Part shown: positions 62,177 to 64,000 of the stretch, one piece after another
Layout of the letters: each line of letters begins with the position of its first letter
How positions within the stretch are numbered: position 1 is the stretch's first letter
Origin: Roseomonas sp. OT10
GTDB lineage: Bacteria; Pseudomonadota; Alphaproteobacteria; Acetobacterales; Acetobacteraceae
Direction: 5' to 3'
DNA: 64,000 nt
Assembly: GCF_020991085.1 (NCBI RefSeq)
Contig: NZ_CP087719.1
Coordinates: forward strand, 4,360,001-4,424,000
Program-made: the position numbers and the translations under genes
The notes under the pieces: generated by a model
Databases searched by the model: none
Told to the model about the DNA's origin: nothing
What the model saw: the letters and a program-made list of their open reading frames with translations, nothing else

Positions 62177-63331
62177 ATGGCCTCGATCAACACCAATGCC
62201 GCGGCGATGGCCGCCGTTCGCTCGCTCTCGACGATCTCGCGCGACATGCTGACCACGCAGTCCCGCGTGGAGAGCGGCCTGCGCGTCAACAAGGCCAATG
62301 ACGACCCGGCGGTGTTCGCCATCGCGCAGAACATGCGCGCCGACCTGAATGCCATGTCGGCGGTGAAGGACAGCCTGGCCTTCGGCAAGCAGGCGCTGAC
62401 CGTCGCCCGCGACGCCGCCACCTCCATCAGCGACGAGCTGGGCAAGCTGAAGCAGACGGTGACCCAGGGCCAGCAGCAGGGCCTGGACGTGGCGCAGATC
62501 AACGCGCAGATCACCAATGCGCTGCAGAACATCGACGCCTTCGCCCGCACCGCCACCTTCAACGGCGTGAACCTGCTGACCCAGGGCGTGGCCGGCGTGC
62601 CGGGCGTCACCGGCAACAACCTCGACATCGTGCGCGACATCAACGGCACCCGGACCTCGGTCGCCGGCACCAACAGCACCACCGCCGGCCTTTCGCTCAC
62701 CGGCCTGCAGGCGGCGAGCGGCGCGCGCATGGTCAGCTTCGGTGCAGCCTTCGCGCCGGCGGCGGGCGATACGCTGTCCGTCACGGTCGGCGGCACCACC
62801 CACACCTTCGAGATCAGCGACGGCACCACCGCCCTCGCCACCACGCCGACGGCGACCAACAAGGTCTATGACGTCCAGACCACGGCGGCCGACTCGCCGC
62901 TGACCGTGGTGTCCAAGCTGATCACCCGCATGCAGGGTGAGGGCCTGGACGCGCAGCTCGACACCAACGGCGCGCTGGTCATTCGTGGCAACGCCACGGC
63001 GGTGACGGCCACCTTCGCCTCCGGCGGCGCGACGGTCTCGACGGTGCCGACCGGCACGGCCGCGATCACCGCGATCGAGGGCGCGATCGACCTGATGGGC
63101 ACCCGCCTCGCCTCCATCGGCGCCAGCCTGCGCCAGGTCGAGGGGCTGTCCGAGTTTACGGTGAAGCTGAACGACTCCATCAAGGAGGGCCTCGGCGCCC
63201 TGGTGGATGCCGACCTGGCGGAGGAGAGCGCACGGCTGACCAGCCTGCAGACCAAGCAGCAGTTGGCCACGCAGAGCCTCTCCATCGCCAACCAGCAGAG
63301 CCAGACGCTGCTCAGCCTGTTCCGCGGCTGA
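62177..63331 (+). CDS. Flagellin
   Basis: A 384-residue flagellin. The conserved N-terminal D0/D1 helix ASINTNAAAMAAVRSLSTISRDMLTTQSRVESGLRVNKANDDPAVFAIAQNMR and the C-terminal QVEGLSEFTVKLNDSIKEGLGALVDADLAEESARLTSLQTKQQLATQSLSIANQQSQTLLSLFRG are complete. The variable centre (about 160-290) is Thr/Gly-rich. It forms the filament. The true start is the ATG at 62177; an earlier ATG would add six residues not typical of flagellins. Confidence 0.95.
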   Translation: MASINTNAAAMAAVRSLSTISRDMLTTQSRVESGLRVNKANDDPAVFAIAQNMRADLNAMSAVKDSLAFGKQALTVARDAATSISDELGKLKQTVTQGQQQGLDVAQINAQITNALQNIDAFARTATFNGVNLLTQGVAGVPGVTGNNLDIVRDINGTRTSVAGTNSTTAGLSLTGLQAASGARMVSFGAAFAPAAGDTLSVTVGGTTHTFEISDGTTALATTPTATNKVYDVQTTAADSPLTVVSKLITRMQGEGLDAQLDTNGALVIRGNATAVTATFASGGATVSTVPTGTAAITAIEGAIDLMGTRLASIGASLRQVEGLSEFTVKLNDSIKEGLGALVDADLAEESARLTSLQTKQQLATQSLSIANQQSQTLLSLFRG

Positions 63332-63338
63332 GTGCGGC

Positions 63339-63363
63339 GGGGACGGGGCGGCGCCCCGTCCCC
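63339..63363 (+). terminator. Perfect hairpin after flagellin
   Basis: GGGGACGGGGC and GCCCCGTCCCC form an 11-bp perfect stem with a three-base loop, eight bases after the flagellin stop. It would separate the abundant flagellin transcript from flaF. No T tract follows. Confidence 0.7.
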
Positions 63364-63459
63364 GGCCCGCGGCCTTGGCAGGGTTCGCCGCGCAGGCCCG
63401 GGTTGGCGTCCGGACAAGCGGATGGCCGCTTCCGGGCGGAGCAGAAGCAGGAGAGCCGC

Positions 63460-63855
63460 ATGAGCGTTTCGCGATACGCCCGCAACCAGGATGCCAGCGC
63501 CTCGCCGCGCGACATCGAGCTGCGCGCCTTCCGCTACGTCAACGGCCTGCTCGCCGCGGCCCCCGAGCGGGGCGCCGCGCGGGCCGTGGCCCTGAACAAG
63601 GCCTATCGCCTCTGGTCCATCCTGCTGGCCGACCTGCTGGGCCCCGGCAACGGGCTGGAGCCGGGGCTCAAGGGGAAGCTGGTCTCGCTCGGCCTCTGGG
63701 CGCAGCGGGAATGCCTGGCCCGGACGGAGGATGCGGCGGGGCTGGAGCCGCTGGTCGCCCTGCACCGCGACATGATCGAGGCGCTGGAGAGCCAGCCCCA
63801 CCACGCCGCGCCTGCCGCCAGGCCGGCCGCCGCCTTCGTGCCGGCCGTGGCCTGA
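63460..63855 (+). CDS. flaF: Flagellar regulator FlaF
   Basis: A 131-residue FlaF. The start YARNQDASASPRDIELRAFRYVNGLL, followed by ALNKAYRLWSILLADLLGPGNGLEPGLKGKLVSLGLWAQRECL, is the FlaF fold seen in Caulobacter and Rhodobacterales. FlaF works with FlbT to control flagellin synthesis and secretion. The ATG at 63460 follows CAGGAGAG. The alanine-rich tail after residue 112 is unusual. Confidence 0.85.
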   Translation: MSVSRYARNQDASASPRDIELRAFRYVNGLLAAAPERGAARAVALNKAYRLWSILLADLLGPGNGLEPGLKGKLVSLGLWAQRECLARTEDAAGLEPLVALHRDMIEALESQPHHAAPAARPAAAFVPAVA

Positions 63856-63856
63856 C

Positions 63857-64000
63857 ATGCTGGACGGGATCGGCAGCGCCCTGGCCTGGACGATCTTCCA
63901 GCGCCAGGGGGAGGCGCTGCAGGACCGCTTCGAGGCGCAGAAGGACAACACCCGCGACGTCGCGCGCTTCCGGGAGATGGCGGCCAAGATCACCTCCGTC
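63857..64000 (+). CDS. DUF1217-like flagellar-locus protein (partial)
   Basis: An open frame starts at ATG 63857, one base after the flaF stop, and runs off the window after 48 codons. The visible part reads DRFEAQKDNTRDVARFREMAAKITSV, which resembles the repeat start of DUF1217 proteins found in alphaproteobacterial flagellar loci. Only the N-terminus is available, so the family call is tentative. Confidence 0.5.
   Translation, partial: MLDGIGSALAWTIFQRQGEALQDRFEAQKDNTRDVARFREMAAKITSV

Overview
The window is very GC-rich DNA with dense, mostly operonic genes, ATGA/GTGA start-stop overlaps and almost no mobile DNA. It looks like an alphaproteobacterium of the Acetobacteraceae, Roseomonas-like. 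The evidence is the alphaproteobacterial flagellar regulators FlbD, FlbT and FlaF, orphan TctC-type receptors, EutBC and the GC content. The genus is inferred from gene content, not from a marker gene.

Layout. (1) 1-10864, all +: the downstream part of an aryl-polyene-type lipid locus. It holds two methyltransferases, an acyl carrier protein, a small membrane protein, an AMP-forming ligase, a hotdog dehydratase, an acyltransferase fused to a LolA-like domain and an MMPL exporter, with a MipA/OmpV porin-like gene and a Kef-type antiporter among them. No ketosynthase or ketoreductase is in view. (2) 11370-16391, all -: an FAD oxidoreductase, a peptide-class binding protein and B12-dependent ethanolamine ammonia-lyase (eutC, eutB). 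(3) 16544-18384: small envelope proteins and a structured intergenic repeat. (4) 18385-22012, -: a cobalamin riboswitch followed by a B12-type ABC importer and a pseudoazurin. (5) 22234-24957: TctC receptor plus a split AtuA pair. (6) 25029-37548: a LysR regulator divergent from a long catabolic run (RraA-like, hydratase-like, amino-acid ABC, HpcH/HpaI aldolase, iron-type ABC, TctC, ICL/PEP-mutase-like), followed by a carbamoylase and an exported-looking aldolase. (7) 40303-46398: a sugar-acid locus (uronate dehydrogenase-like, aldose epimerase, enolase-superfamily dehydratase, NTF2-like, RraA-like) with an IclR regulator fused to a degenerate SMP-30 propeller. (8) 46768-64000: flagellar genes. 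Minus strand: fliF-fliG-fliH-fliN-flbD-flhA-flhF and fliK-flgD. Plus strand: flgE-flgK-flgL, flbT, flagellin, flaF and a truncated last gene.

How parts connect. Vitamin B12 links regions 2 and 4: the riboswitch controls uptake of the cofactor EutBC needs. In the flagellar block FlbD is a sigma-54 activator, and two divergent -24/-12 promoters lie between fliK and flgE. FlbT and FlaF flank the flagellin gene, as expected for post-transcriptional control of flagellin.

Most unusual features: an intergenic repeat family (about 6701, 10901, 18035 and 54999) whose hairpins keep pairing through compensatory changes; the IclR-SMP-30 fusion that has lost all three metal ligands; the acyltransferase-LolA fusion; the Tat-signal HpcH/HpaI aldolase; and the pseudoazurin inside a B12-riboswitch operon. 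Decay is limited to an IS5-type transposase remnant beside flhF and a frameshifted TctC tail.
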